DNA of 39,639 nt from assembly GCA_022566265.1 (NCBI GenBank), contig JADFJG010000019.1:1-39639 (forward strand), written 5' to 3'. This DNA comes from Pseudomonadota bacterium. Its GTDB lineage: Bacteria; Pseudomonadota; Alphaproteobacteria; SMXQ01. A program made the translations under genes and the position numbers. Position 1 is the first letter of the stretch; each line of letters opens with the position of its first letter. The notes beneath the pieces are model-generated. The model searched no databases. It worked only from the letters and a program-made list of their open reading frames with translations, and was not told the origin of the DNA. Below are positions 32,419 to 39,639 of the stretch, in pieces.

Positions 32419-33324
32419 TCAACCGCGGTCGAATTTGTCCGGCGGTGCGGTGGCGGGCGGTGGGTCCACCGGCTCATCCGCTTGGTGTTCGACGACTTCC
32501 TCGAACACCCGGTCGGCCGCCGCCTCGGCGGCTTCGACCTCGGCCTCCTCCGGCGCGCCTTCCCGCAGCCGGGCCGCCTCGCGCCGCAAGGCGCGGAAGG
32601 AGCGGCCCGAGAACGGCAGCGAGACGATATAGGCGATGATGATAACCGTCACCGTCGCCCACGGCGAGGTGACGACGAAGGCCGCCATCAGCCCCACCAG
32701 CAAGAGCACCGGCAACACCAGCTTGTGAGGGACGCCGAACTGCTTGAAGGCATAGGTCGGGATGCGGCTGATCATCAGGAAGGCGACGGTGACGACGACG
32801 GCGGCGCTCAACAACGGACTGATCAGGAAAGCGCCGGGGAACTGGAAACTCAGGATCATCGGCAGCAGCACCAGCCCGGCGGCGGCGGGCGCCGGCACGC
32901 CGGTGAAATAGTTGTAGGCCCAGGCCGGCATGTCGGAGACGCCGAGCTTGGTGTTGAAACGGGCGAGCCTCAGCGCCGCGCAAACGGCGAAGAGAAGGGC
33001 GAGCGCCCAGCCGAATCCCCGCAGGTGTTGCAGGGTCCAGAAATACAACAGCACCGCCGGGGCGACGCCGAAACTCACGAAGTCGGAGAGGGAGTCGAGC
33101 TCGGCGCCGAATTTGGTCGAGCCGCCGACGAGGCGCGCCAGCCGCCCGTCCAGCGCATCGAATATCGACGCCAGGGCGATCGCCAGGACCGCCAGCTCCC
33201 ACCTCGCCTGAAAGCCGAAACGGATCGCCGTCAACCCGGCGCAGATCGCCAGCACGGTGACGATGTTGGGCAGCAGCCGGTTGAACGCCACGGCCTTGAT
33301 CCGGGGACGGCGGGGCCGGTTCAT
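32419..33324 (-). CDS. pssA: CDP-diacylglycerol-serine O-phosphatidyltransferase
   Basis: Makes phosphatidylserine from CDP-diacylglycerol and serine in the inner membrane. The 301-residue protein has the CDP-alcohol phosphatidyltransferase signature in full: Asp56, Asp59, Gly60, Ala63, Arg64, Gly73, Asp77 and Asp81 (DALDGRLAR...GAELDSLSD). About seven to eight membrane segments follow. A C-terminal acidic, proline-rich tail of about 50 residues (EEAEVEAAEAAADRV, then VDPPPATAPP) goes beyond the family core. ATG 33324 overlaps the psd stop (ATGA), so the two enzymes of phosphatidylethanolamine synthesis are coupled. Confidence 0.97.
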   Translation of the reverse strand: MNRPRRPRIKAVAFNRLLPNIVTVLAICAGLTAIRFGFQARWELAVLAIALASIFDALDGRLARLVGGSTKFGAELDSLSDFVSFGVAPAVLLYFWTLQHLRGFGWALALLFAVCAALRLARFNTKLGVSDMPAWAYNYFTGVPAPAAAGLVLLPMILSFQFPGAFLISPLLSAAVVVTVAFLMISRIPTYAFKQFGVPHKLVLPVLLLVGLMAAFVVTSPWATVTVIIIAYIVSLPFSGRSFRALRREAARLREGAPEEAEVEAAEAAADRVFEEVVEHQADEPVDPPPATAPPDKFDRG

Positions 33325-34013
33325 GCCGTCCCCCCTTCGTCGTCGGGCGCCGGAGCGTTGGCAAGCGTGTCGGCGATGACGGTCTCGCCGGCGATGGCCT
33401 GCTCCCCGACCTTGACCAGCACCGGCACATGATCGGGAATATAGACATCGAGGCGGCTGCCGAAGCGGATGATGCCGAAGCGCTCGCCGGCCTTCACCTG
33501 TTGATCGGGAACCAGCGTGCATTTGATCCGCCGGGCGATGAGGCCGGCGATCTGGACCACCGCCAGGTCGAGGCCTTCCGCCGTCCGGATCAGGATGGAC
33601 TGGCGTTCGTTGTCCTCGGAAGCCTTATCGAAGGAGGCGTTGAAGAACCGGCCCGGCCGGTAATCAACCCGGCTGACGGTGCCGTCGGCGGGGACGCGGT
33701 TCACATGGACGTCGAAGACGTTCATGAAGATGCTGACCCTTGTCAGCGGCGCGTCGGCGAGGCCGAGTTCGTCGGGTGCCCTCGCCGGGCCGACCGTCAC
33801 GATCTTGCCATCGGCGGGGCTGAGGATGACGCCGCGCCGCGCCGGCGGGTCGCGGTCGGGATCGCGGAAGAACCAGGCGCACCAGGCGGTAAGCACCAGG
33901 CCGGCCCAGCCCAAGGGCTCGGCGAGGAACCCCAACAACACGGAGACGGCGCCGAAGAGTGCGATAAACGGCAGTCCCTCGCGGTGGATGCGAATGGGGA
34001 AGGATTTGGGCAA
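33321..34013 (-). CDS. psd: Phosphatidylserine decarboxylase proenzyme
   Basis: Converts phosphatidylserine to phosphatidylethanolamine. The 230-residue short bacterial form has two N-terminal hydrophobic segments (FIALFGAVSVLLGFL, GLVLTAWCAWFF), VILSPADGK, FMNVFDVHVNRVP, and the self-cleavage site RFGSR with Gly185-Ser186; Ser186 becomes the pyruvoyl group. The start appears to be TTG 34013 with GGAG 7 bases upstream, as no ATG is in frame nearby. pssA follows with a 4-bp overlap. Upstream lies a degenerate tandem repeat region. Confidence 0.96.
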   Translation of the reverse strand: MPKSFPIRIHREGLPFIALFGAVSVLLGFLAEPLGWAGLVLTAWCAWFFRDPDRDPPARRGVILSPADGKIVTVGPARAPDELGLADAPLTRVSIFMNVFDVHVNRVPADGTVSRVDYRPGRFFNASFDKASEDNERQSILIRTAEGLDLAVVQIAGLIARRIKCTLVPDQQVKAGERFGIIRFGSRLDVYIPDHVPVLVKVGEQAIAGETVIADTLANAPAPDDEGGTA

Positions 34014-34138
34014 TTCCAGGCTCCCGGGCTGATGGCCGGATCGACAACCGGTTATATCCTATAGTCCGGCGCGCGCAAGGTTAAGCGAATAGCGCGCGCG
34101 CGGGGAGCCCCGCCACCAGGCGGCCCGGCCCAAATGCC

Positions 34139-34205
34139 GCGAATCCCCCGCGAATCCCCCCGCGAATCCCCCGCGATTACCCGGGAATCCCCCCGCGAAT
34201 CCTAG
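34139..34205. repeat. Degenerate 11-12-bp tandem repeat
   Basis: About six head-to-tail units of GCGAATCCCCC, some with an extra C, one altered to GCGATTACCCG and another to GGAATCCCCCC. It lies between the divergent psd gene and the TTG-start gene at 34289. The AATCCCCC word is shared with the 13-bp array at 6559-6623. Confidence 0.92.
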
Positions 34206-34262
34206 GCCACGCGGGCGTTTCGGGCCGCCCGTTTACCGATTTTAAAGGAAGACCCGATAACA

Positions 34263-34292
34263 ATGCCAGCCTCAGAGGAGGCGAATTCTTGA
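34263..34292 (+). CDS. Nine-codon leader ORF overlapping the next start
   Basis: ATG 34263 opens MPASEEANS and ends at TGA 34290-34292, which overlaps the TTG start 34289 of the next gene as TTGA. AAGGAAG lies 11 bases upstream of the ATG, and the AGGAGG for the next gene lies inside the leader. It may couple translation of the downstream gene; it could also be a chance frame. Confidence 0.35.
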   Translation: MPASEEANS

Positions 34293-34819
34293 CCGATATT
34301 TCTCCACGACCCACGGCTCCAAAAGTAGATTTAGGCGACTTTGGCGGACGGCAACGGCCGGTCGAAATCGGCACGCTCGCCTTCGACGAGGATGGGACGG
34401 TCGAACATCTCCCGCCGCCGAGCCCGCTCGACTTTGGTTTCGTCTACCGCGAAATCCCCTTCCACGCGGCGCTGAGAAGCGAAGAGGAAAAAACCTATCT
34501 CGCGATTGAGGCAGACCTCGGCATTCTGCCCTACTCCCTCGAATTCCGCGAGAAGCGGGATAGCCTGCTCGACTGTCTGGCGCTGCTGGACCGGGCGGCA
34601 CCGGGCACCATCCACCTGACCAGGCACAAGCGGATCGCCTATCGGGATGAAGTCGAGATTACCCGGGCGTTGAGCTCGGTGAACATCCTGGCCTATCTCA
34701 CCAGTTTGTTGCTCAACGCCGGACCTTATCTCGAATTGCTGAGCGAGCCCTTGGCGCTCAGCCCCCCATCGCCCGGGGAAGACGAAACCCCGCCCGAGGG
34801 AGCGCCCGAAACTCGGTGA
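34289..34819 (+). CDS. Hypothetical cytoplasmic protein
   Basis: A 176-residue protein that I do not recognise. TTG 34289 is well supported: a perfect AGGAGG lies 7 bases upstream. The N-terminus is proline-rich and acidic (PRPTAPKVDLGDFGG), the middle has FVYREIPFHAALRSEEEKTYLAIEADLG in part (FVYREIPFHAALRSEEE), and a helical region LLDCLALLDRAAPG is followed by NILAYLTSLLLNAGPYLELL. The end is acidic and proline-rich. There is no signal peptide. It is convergent with the LysM gene, 23 bp apart, and could be longer-lived as a single-gene unit with a leader ORF. Confidence 0.75.
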   Translation: MTDISPRPTAPKVDLGDFGGRQRPVEIGTLAFDEDGTVEHLPPPSPLDFGFVYREIPFHAALRSEEEKTYLAIEADLGILPYSLEFREKRDSLLDCLALLDRAAPGTIHLTRHKRIAYRDEVEITRALSSVNILAYLTSLLLNAGPYLELLSEPLALSPPSPGEDETPPEGAPETR

Positions 34820-34842
34820 AAACGGCGCCCCCGGCGGGGCCA

Positions 34843-35964
34843 TCAGTTGATCTTCGCCACCTTGGGAACGGCGAAGACCTGGCCGGGATAGATGAGGTGG
34901 GGATCCCTGATCTGGTCGCGGTTGGCCTGGTAGATCACGGTGTACTGAACGCCACGGCCGTAACTCCGCCGGGCGATGCGCCACAGGCTGTTGCCCGGTT
35001 GAACGACGATCACCGATTCGCCGGGCAGGGAGGCAAGCGCGGCCGCCCGCGTGAACGGGATCTCGACCCGGGCGATGACCTTTCCGCCGGTCCCCACCTG
35101 ATCCAGCCGCAAGGCATAGGTGCCGGGCGCGAGCGGGGTTTTCGGCGTGAACCGCCACCTGCCCTTGGCGTCGGCCTCGACCGTCCCCGCCGGCCGATTG
35201 TCGAGATAGATCCTCAGCCGGGCGCCGGGCCGCGCCCTGCCACTGATGATCACGTTGCCTTGGGTGTCGTAATCGATGACGTCGATGGAAAGCGTATCCG
35301 CGCCTTGGCCCGACCTAGCGCCCCCCGCCGGCGCCACGGCGAGGCGCGGCGCCTGGAAAATCGTCGGGGCGCCGGCCGTTCCCGGCCGATCGCCCGAAGA
35401 CGGCGCCTGCAGGACCAGGCTCGGCCCCTGGCCGGTGCCCCCGCGCGGCACCTTGAGGACGAGCGGTTGCGACGGCTCCGTCACCGGCCTGCCGGCGATG
35501 TCCCTGCCCTTCTCGGGCACGACCATCACCACCTCGGTATCGGAAAGCACCGGCTCCTTGCCGGGAAGCTTGGCCGTAAGGCCCAACCGGCGGCTGCCAG
35601 GCGGCAGGGGCTTGGCGGGCACCAATACCCATTCGCCCCGCTTGTCGGCGGTCACCTTGCCGATCGCCTTGTCGTTGGAGAGGATCGTCACCTCGGCGCC
35701 GGCGGCGGCGCGCCCGGCGATCACCGCGTCGCCCCTGGGGTTGACGCGCACGACGTCGAAGCTCGGCGCCACCGGCCCCTCGGCGCCTTGGCGCTCGCCA
35801 GCCGCTTTCCCGGGTTGGCCAGGCGCCGGCCCGGCGGGTGTGGATGCCGGCGCCGTTCCCGCCGTCCTCTTCTCGCCCGAGTCCCCGTCGAGGATGTAAT
35901 TCAGCGCTATCGCGCCAATGAGGACCACGGCACCGATGATGGCGATCAAAAGAGACCGGTTCAC
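34843..35964 (-). CDS. LysM domain-containing membrane-anchored protein
   Basis: A 373-residue protein. GTG 35964 with GGGAAG just upstream is preferred over a longer frame, because it places the hydrophobic anchor (LLIAIIGAVVLIGAIALNYIL) at the N-terminus. A Pro/Ala/Gly-rich linker precedes two Ig-like or carbohydrate-binding-like modules (VNPRGDAVIAGRAAAGAEV and VIDYDTQGNVIISGRARPGA, each with an AxVxxDxxG-like core). The C-terminal LysM is VVQPGNSLWRIARRSYG...IYPGQVFAVP, which binds peptidoglycan. This architecture is common in alphaproteobacterial envelope proteins. The role is structural or enzyme-recruiting by inference. Confidence 0.9.
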   Translation of the reverse strand: MNRSLLIAIIGAVVLIGAIALNYILDGDSGEKRTAGTAPASTPAGPAPGQPGKAAGERQGAEGPVAPSFDVVRVNPRGDAVIAGRAAAGAEVTILSNDKAIGKVTADKRGEWVLVPAKPLPPGSRRLGLTAKLPGKEPVLSDTEVVMVVPEKGRDIAGRPVTEPSQPLVLKVPRGGTGQGPSLVLQAPSSGDRPGTAGAPTIFQAPRLAVAPAGGARSGQGADTLSIDVIDYDTQGNVIISGRARPGARLRIYLDNRPAGTVEADAKGRWRFTPKTPLAPGTYALRLDQVGTGGKVIARVEIPFTRAAALASLPGESVIVVQPGNSLWRIARRSYGRGVQYTVIYQANRDQIRDPHLIYPGQVFAVPKVAKIN

Positions 35965-36068
35965 GCGCTTCCCTTCCCGAAAATCAACGCCAATAGCCTT
36001 ACTAATACGACACCGGACCGGGCGCAAGTTTTGCGTCGGGGCGGTCCCCGGCAACCGGCCGCCGGGGC

Positions 36069-36992
36069 CTAATCCCGGTTCTCGTCTTCGACCTCGACGC
36101 GATTGTCGATCGGCGCCAGCGATTTCAGATAGAGCGCGATGGCGCGGCGGTCGGCTGGAGTCAGGTGAGAGGTGGTTTCATCGATCACCTCGCCCATCAG
36201 GGAGCCCAGCACATCGCCGTCGGGCTTGATGCCGGTCTCGAGCGCCAACTCGATGTCGACCAAGTCCCACTCGCCGATGCCCGTGGCTTTGTGCGGCGTG
36301 ACGTTGGGTATGGTCTCGCCGTCGGGTCCGTCGACGGTTCCGGCCATCCACTTAGAGAGATCCAACCCCCCGGTCATGGTGCGCGGCGAATGACATTCGG
36401 CGCAATGGCCGAGGGCCTTGGCGAGATAGGTGCCACGGTTCAATTCCGCCGACTTCACCGGATCGGGCTTGAAAGTCCCGGGGGTGAAATGGAGCATCTT
36501 CCAAAATCCGAGGAGGAAGCGAAAACCGAAGGGAAAATTCACCTCGTGGGGCCGGTTGGGTTTGTTAACCGGGGGCAGGGAAAAGATGTAGGCCTTGAGG
36601 TCCAACATGTCCCGGTCGGTCATTTTGGTGAACGAGGTGTAGGGGAAGACGGGATAGTAATGATCACCGTCCGGGGAGACGCCGGAGCGCAGGGCGCGGA
36701 TGAAATCGCCATCGCTCCATTCGCCGATGCCGGTGACTGGATCGGGCGTGATATTGGGGCCGAAAAAGACACCGAACGGTGTGCCGATCGCCCGGCCGCC
36801 GGCAAGCGGCGGCCCTTTCTTCTTGATATCGGTGTGGCACGCCTTGCAGCCGGCGGCATGGAAGATATAGGCGCCGCGCTTGACCGCCTCATTTTCGCTT
36901 GCCGGCGCCGGTTCGACGGCCCGAGCGGGCGAAGCGGCAAAGGCCGCGAACAGGATACCGGCGCAAAAAATCCCCGCCCGGGCCGAACGCAT
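36069..36992 (-). CDS. Diheme cytochrome c
   Basis: A 307-residue periplasmic cytochrome. A signal peptide ending SPARAVEP is followed by two heme c sites, CKACH (Cys49-His53) and CAECH (Cys197-His201). Each cytochrome c module has the NITPDPVTGIGEWSDGDF-type and NVTPHKATGIGEWDLVDIE-type segments, as in the cytochrome subunits of membrane-bound alcohol or aldehyde dehydrogenases and of related electron-transfer chains. No dehydrogenase subunit is next to it here. A hairpin separates it from the cytochrome c'-like gene upstream, so transcripts may be partly independent. Confidence 0.95.
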   Translation of the reverse strand: MRSARAGIFCAGILFAAFAASPARAVEPAPASENEAVKRGAYIFHAAGCKACHTDIKKKGPPLAGGRAIGTPFGVFFGPNITPDPVTGIGEWSDGDFIRALRSGVSPDGDHYYPVFPYTSFTKMTDRDMLDLKAYIFSLPPVNKPNRPHEVNFPFGFRFLLGFWKMLHFTPGTFKPDPVKSAELNRGTYLAKALGHCAECHSPRTMTGGLDLSKWMAGTVDGPDGETIPNVTPHKATGIGEWDLVDIELALETGIKPDGDVLGSLMGEVIDETTSHLTPADRRAIALYLKSLAPIDNRVEVEDENRD

Positions 36993-37000
36993 GGCAAACG

Positions 37001-37027
37001 ACCCCGCCGGACTTAGGCCGGCGGGGT
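37001..37027. terminator. Hairpin between the two cytochrome genes
   Basis: A perfect 10-bp stem (ACCCCGCCGG / CCGGCGGGGT) with a 7-base loop lies between the cytochrome c' stop and the diheme cytochrome start on the minus strand. The short T-stretch (GTCGTTTG) after it on that strand is weak, so partial termination or message processing is likely. Confidence 0.5.
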
Positions 37028-37085
37028 TCCGGGGCCAGGGCCAGGCGTAGGGATAAGGGTCGACACCACCAGGCCCGAGGCGGCG

Positions 37086-37571
37086 CTACTTTTTCTTTTT
37101 CTTTTTCGCCCGGAATGGCTTGTGACAGCCGCCGCAGGCCTTGCCGACGACCTTGAACTGATCGGCGACGGCCTTCTTGTCGCCGCCATTGGCGATCTTG
37201 ACCAGCTTCGCCGTTTCGACGTTGAGCTTCTTGGCCGAGGCCTCGAACTTCTTCCAGTCCTTCCAGATATCGGCCTTGGCCCGGCTCTTGATCTTGTCCG
37301 GGCCGGTGCCGGCGGGGAACAGATCGGTCAGGCCCTTGCCGGTCAGATCGAGTGCCTTGGCGTGATTGCCCAGTAGGCCGGTATAGCCGACCTTGCCCCT
37401 GACGATGGCCTTGATGGCCTTCAGGTGGGCCGATTGCGCTTTCATCACCGACTTTCTGTAGTTGACCACGTCCTTGGCATTTTCCGCCGCATAGGCCACG
37501 GCGCCGGCGAGGACGCCGAATGCGACCGCCATCGTTACCAAGATAACCCCTGTTTTCTTGAAATTCTTCAT
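37086..37571 (-). CDS. Cytochrome c'-like (class II) protein
   Basis: A 161-residue periplasmic four-helix cytochrome. The signal peptide ends AVAYAAEN, followed by the cytochrome c' opening KDVVNYRKSVMKAQSAHL, helix 3 IWKDWKKFEASAKKL, and the C-terminal heme site CGGCHKPFR. Class II cytochromes c' have this C-terminal CxxCH position and bind NO or take part in electron transfer. The tail ends in six lysines, which is unusual. Start ATG 37571 has a GAGAGGA about 8 bases upstream. The diheme cytochrome c follows on the same strand. Confidence 0.93.
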   Translation of the reverse strand: MKNFKKTGVILVTMAVAFGVLAGAVAYAAENAKDVVNYRKSVMKAQSAHLKAIKAIVRGKVGYTGLLGNHAKALDLTGKGLTDLFPAGTGPDKIKSRAKADIWKDWKKFEASAKKLNVETAKLVKIANGGDKKAVADQFKVVGKACGGCHKPFRAKKKKKK

Positions 37572-37906
37572 CGATCCTCTCCTCAGGAAACTTCACTTTA
37601 TATTTTTGACCCCGGGGACGACGCGCCCGCCGGTTCGACAGTCCGGGCCGCATCTCCCTCGGGCACATTTTCAGCGGGCGAACGGTTGGGAATCACCCGC
37701 CGAAGCCTTCGATCGCGCGGCCTTGTAGGAAAATAGTCTTACCGCGCTCTTGGCTACCCAAGAGCTTGCCGGACCGACCGGGGCATGGCAAGGACAATGT
37801 TCGCGAGTGGTTTCAGCGCCGGCGCCGCCAAAGCGCCTTGCGTTCGCCGGCCCCGGCGCTATAACCCAGGCGGCGCGCCCGGCGCGTTTCCCCAGACGAG
37901 GTTGCG
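37572..37906. other. Divergent intergenic region with a short hairpin
   Basis: This 335-base region must hold the promoters of the minus-strand cytochrome c' gene and the plus-strand LOG gene. An 8-bp perfect hairpin (GCTCTTGG-CTAC-CCAAGAGC) lies at 37746-37765. An AT-rich stretch occurs near 37590-37610 (TTTATATTTTTGA), which may be the cytochrome promoter. No gene was recognised. Confidence 0.6.
37746..37765. promoter_or_regulatory. Short perfect hairpin in the divergent region
   Basis: GCTCTTGG and CCAAGAGC are reverse complements around CTAC. It lacks a T-run, so it is more likely a protein-binding palindrome or a leader hairpin than a terminator. No specific regulator is suggested. Confidence 0.4.
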
Positions 37907-38491
<585 letters not shown>

Positions 38492-38710
38492 CGGCAGCGG
38501 GACCGGCACCGCCACTGCCGGCGGGAGGCGGGCCTGCCCTCCGTACGACTTCGCCCTGCGGCCCATAGCCTTCGGGCGACGGGTCGGGAGGCGGGCCTTG
38601 CGCTCGGTCTCAGTGATGTTATGTTGCGCCCCGCGCATTCGGCGCCGCGCGCGCCGCCCGGTCGGGACGTTAAGCGAAACCTTAGTCAGGACTTCCGTAG
38701 GACAAGCGAG
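38492..38710. repeat. Structured intergenic region with a direct repeat
   Basis: A 14-bp direct repeat (CGGGAGGCGGGCCT) occurs at 38522-38535 and 38585-38598. Between the copies lies a nested hairpin (CGCCC 38552-38556 with GGGCG 38574-38578, and inner GGC/GCC). The icd ribosome-binding sequence (GTAGGA) lies at the end. Parts look like a dispersed GC-rich extragenic repeat. Confidence 0.55.
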
Positions 38711-39639
38711 ATGGCAAAAATCAAGGTCGCCAACCCCGTCGTCGAGATCGACGGCGATGAAATGGCGCGCATCATGTGGCAGTTCATCAAGGAACAATTG
38801 ATCCTGCCCTATCTCGACATCGAGCTGCAATATTTCGACCTGGCGATGGAGCGCCGCGACGAGACCGACGACCAGATCACCATCGATTCGGCGGAGGCGA
38901 TCAAGGCCTGCGGCGTCGGCGTCAAGTGCGCCACCATCACCCCCGACGAGGCCAGGGTCGAGGAGTTCGGCCTCAAGGAGATGTGGCAATCGCCCAACGG
39001 CACGATCCGCAACATCATCAACGGCACGGTCTTTCGCGAACCGATCATCTGCAAGAACGTCCCGCGCCTGATACCGGGCTGGACCCGGCCCATCGTCATC
39101 GGGCGGCACGCCTACGGCGACCAGTACCGCGCCACCGACTTCCTGGTGCCGGGCAAGGGCAAGCTGACCCTCAAATTCACCCCCGAGGACGGCGGCGAGG
39201 CGATCGAGCGCGAGGTCTTCGACTTCCCCGGCGCCGGCATCGCCATGAGCATGTACAACCTGGACGATTCGATCCGCGGTTTCGCCTTCTCGTGTTTCAA
39301 CTTCGCCCTCGCGCGGGGCTGGCCGCTCTATCTCTCGACCAAGAACACCATCCTCAAGGTCTATGACGGCCGTTTCATGGACATCTTCCAAGACGTGTAC
39401 GAGGCCGAGTTCGCCGACGCCTACGAGTCGAAGGGGCTGAGCTACCAGCACCGGCTGATCGACGACATGGTCGCCGCCGCGCTCAAGTGGGACGGCGGCT
39501 TCGTCTGGGCGTGCAAGAATTACGACGGCGACGTGCAGTCCGATTCCCTGGCCCAGGGGTTCGGCTCCCTCGGCCTCATGACCTCGGTGCTGCTGACGCC
39601 GGACGGCAAGACGGTCGAGGCCGAGGCGGCGCACGGCAC
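38711..39639 (+). CDS. icd: NADP-dependent isocitrate dehydrogenase, 5' part (309 codons)
   Basis: Oxidative decarboxylation of isocitrate to 2-oxoglutarate in the TCA cycle. The visible 309 residues belong to the eukaryote-like NADP-IDH branch common in Alphaproteobacteria: [18 protein letters not shown] start, [23 protein letters not shown] in part ([14 protein letters not shown]), [19 protein letters not shown] (substrate loop), [21 protein letters not shown], and [10 protein letters not shown] with the metal-binding aspartates. The frame is open to the right edge, cutting off roughly the last quarter. AGGA lies about 8 bases before ATG 38711. Confidence 0.97.
   Translation, partial: MAKIKVANPVVEIDGDEMARIMWQFIKEQLILPYLDIELQYFDLAMERRDETDDQITIDSAEAIKACGVGVKCATITPDEARVEEFGLKEMWQSPNGTIRNIINGTVFREPIICKNVPRLIPGWTRPIVIGRHAYGDQYRATDFLVPGKGKLTLKFTPEDGGEAIEREVFDFPGAGIAMSMYNLDDSIRGFAFSCFNFALARGWPLYLSTKNTILKVYDGRFMDIFQDVYEAEFADAYESKGLSYQHRLIDDMVAAALKWDGGFVWACKNYDGDVQSDSLAQGFGSLGLMTSVLLTPDGKTVEAEAAHG

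Overview
The window reads as a GC-rich alphaproteobacterial chromosome, most like a Rhodospirillales member. Support comes from the gene content and order: a probable cvpA tail, purF and an SDR gene; the yfgM-bamB-der cluster; guaB and guaA; a DUF2794 gene; a Ppx/GppA-type gene beside rlmE; pssA-psd; and a eukaryote-like NADP isocitrate dehydrogenase. The taxon is inferred from gene families and base composition only, with no database search.

Layout. 1-2355: cvpA tail, purF and an SDR oxidoreductase, with ATGA coupling between the last two. 2500-5900 (minus): a TPR-like YfgM homologue, BamB lipoprotein and Der GTPase. 6001-7131: a hemerythrin-domain protein and a DUF2794 gene, divergent around a perfect 5 x 13-bp tandem repeat. 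7210-10360 (minus): guaB then guaA, separated by a CACAGAG-type inverted repeat. 10485-13094: a host-attachment-family protein and, converging on it, ppx/gppA-rlmE. A 268-bp MITE-like element sits at the junction and supplies both stop codons. 13251-13617: a second CACAGAG-family inverted repeat and tRNA-Gln(CUG).

13680-17277 is an AT-richer accessory block: three tandem paralogous PH-domain membrane proteins, a broken fourth copy and a CPBP (CAAX-type) membrane protease. 17592-20831 encodes an ADP-forming-type acyl-CoA synthetase and an acyl-CoA dehydrogenase. 20841-25164 is a patchwork: small secreted or membrane proteins, an RcsF-like lipoprotein, a probably frameshifted gene, a Sel1-type tail remnant, an SDR, and a two-gene cassette (MerR-like regulator plus DEDDh exonuclease) behind two palindromic operators. 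25366-28578 holds an MFS transporter, a short inverse-autotransporter-type beta-barrel and a secreted protein. 28796-30410 is a low-GC convergent pair, a three-Cys Gp37/Gp68 (DUF5131) protein and its TcmP partner, and looks recently acquired.

30617-39639 returns to core-like genes: a VIT1/CCC1-type metal transporter, a dihydroxyphthalate-decarboxylase-like protein, pssA and psd for phosphatidylethanolamine synthesis, a hypothetical gene with a leader ORF, a LysM protein, a diheme cytochrome c, a cytochrome c'-like protein, a LOG-family nucleotide phosphoribohydrolase, and the first 309 codons of icd.

The strongest candidates for poorly described biology are the HTH-exonuclease cassette, the DUF5131/TcmP pair, the PH-domain array beside the CPBP protease, and the MITE-like element with nested hairpins.
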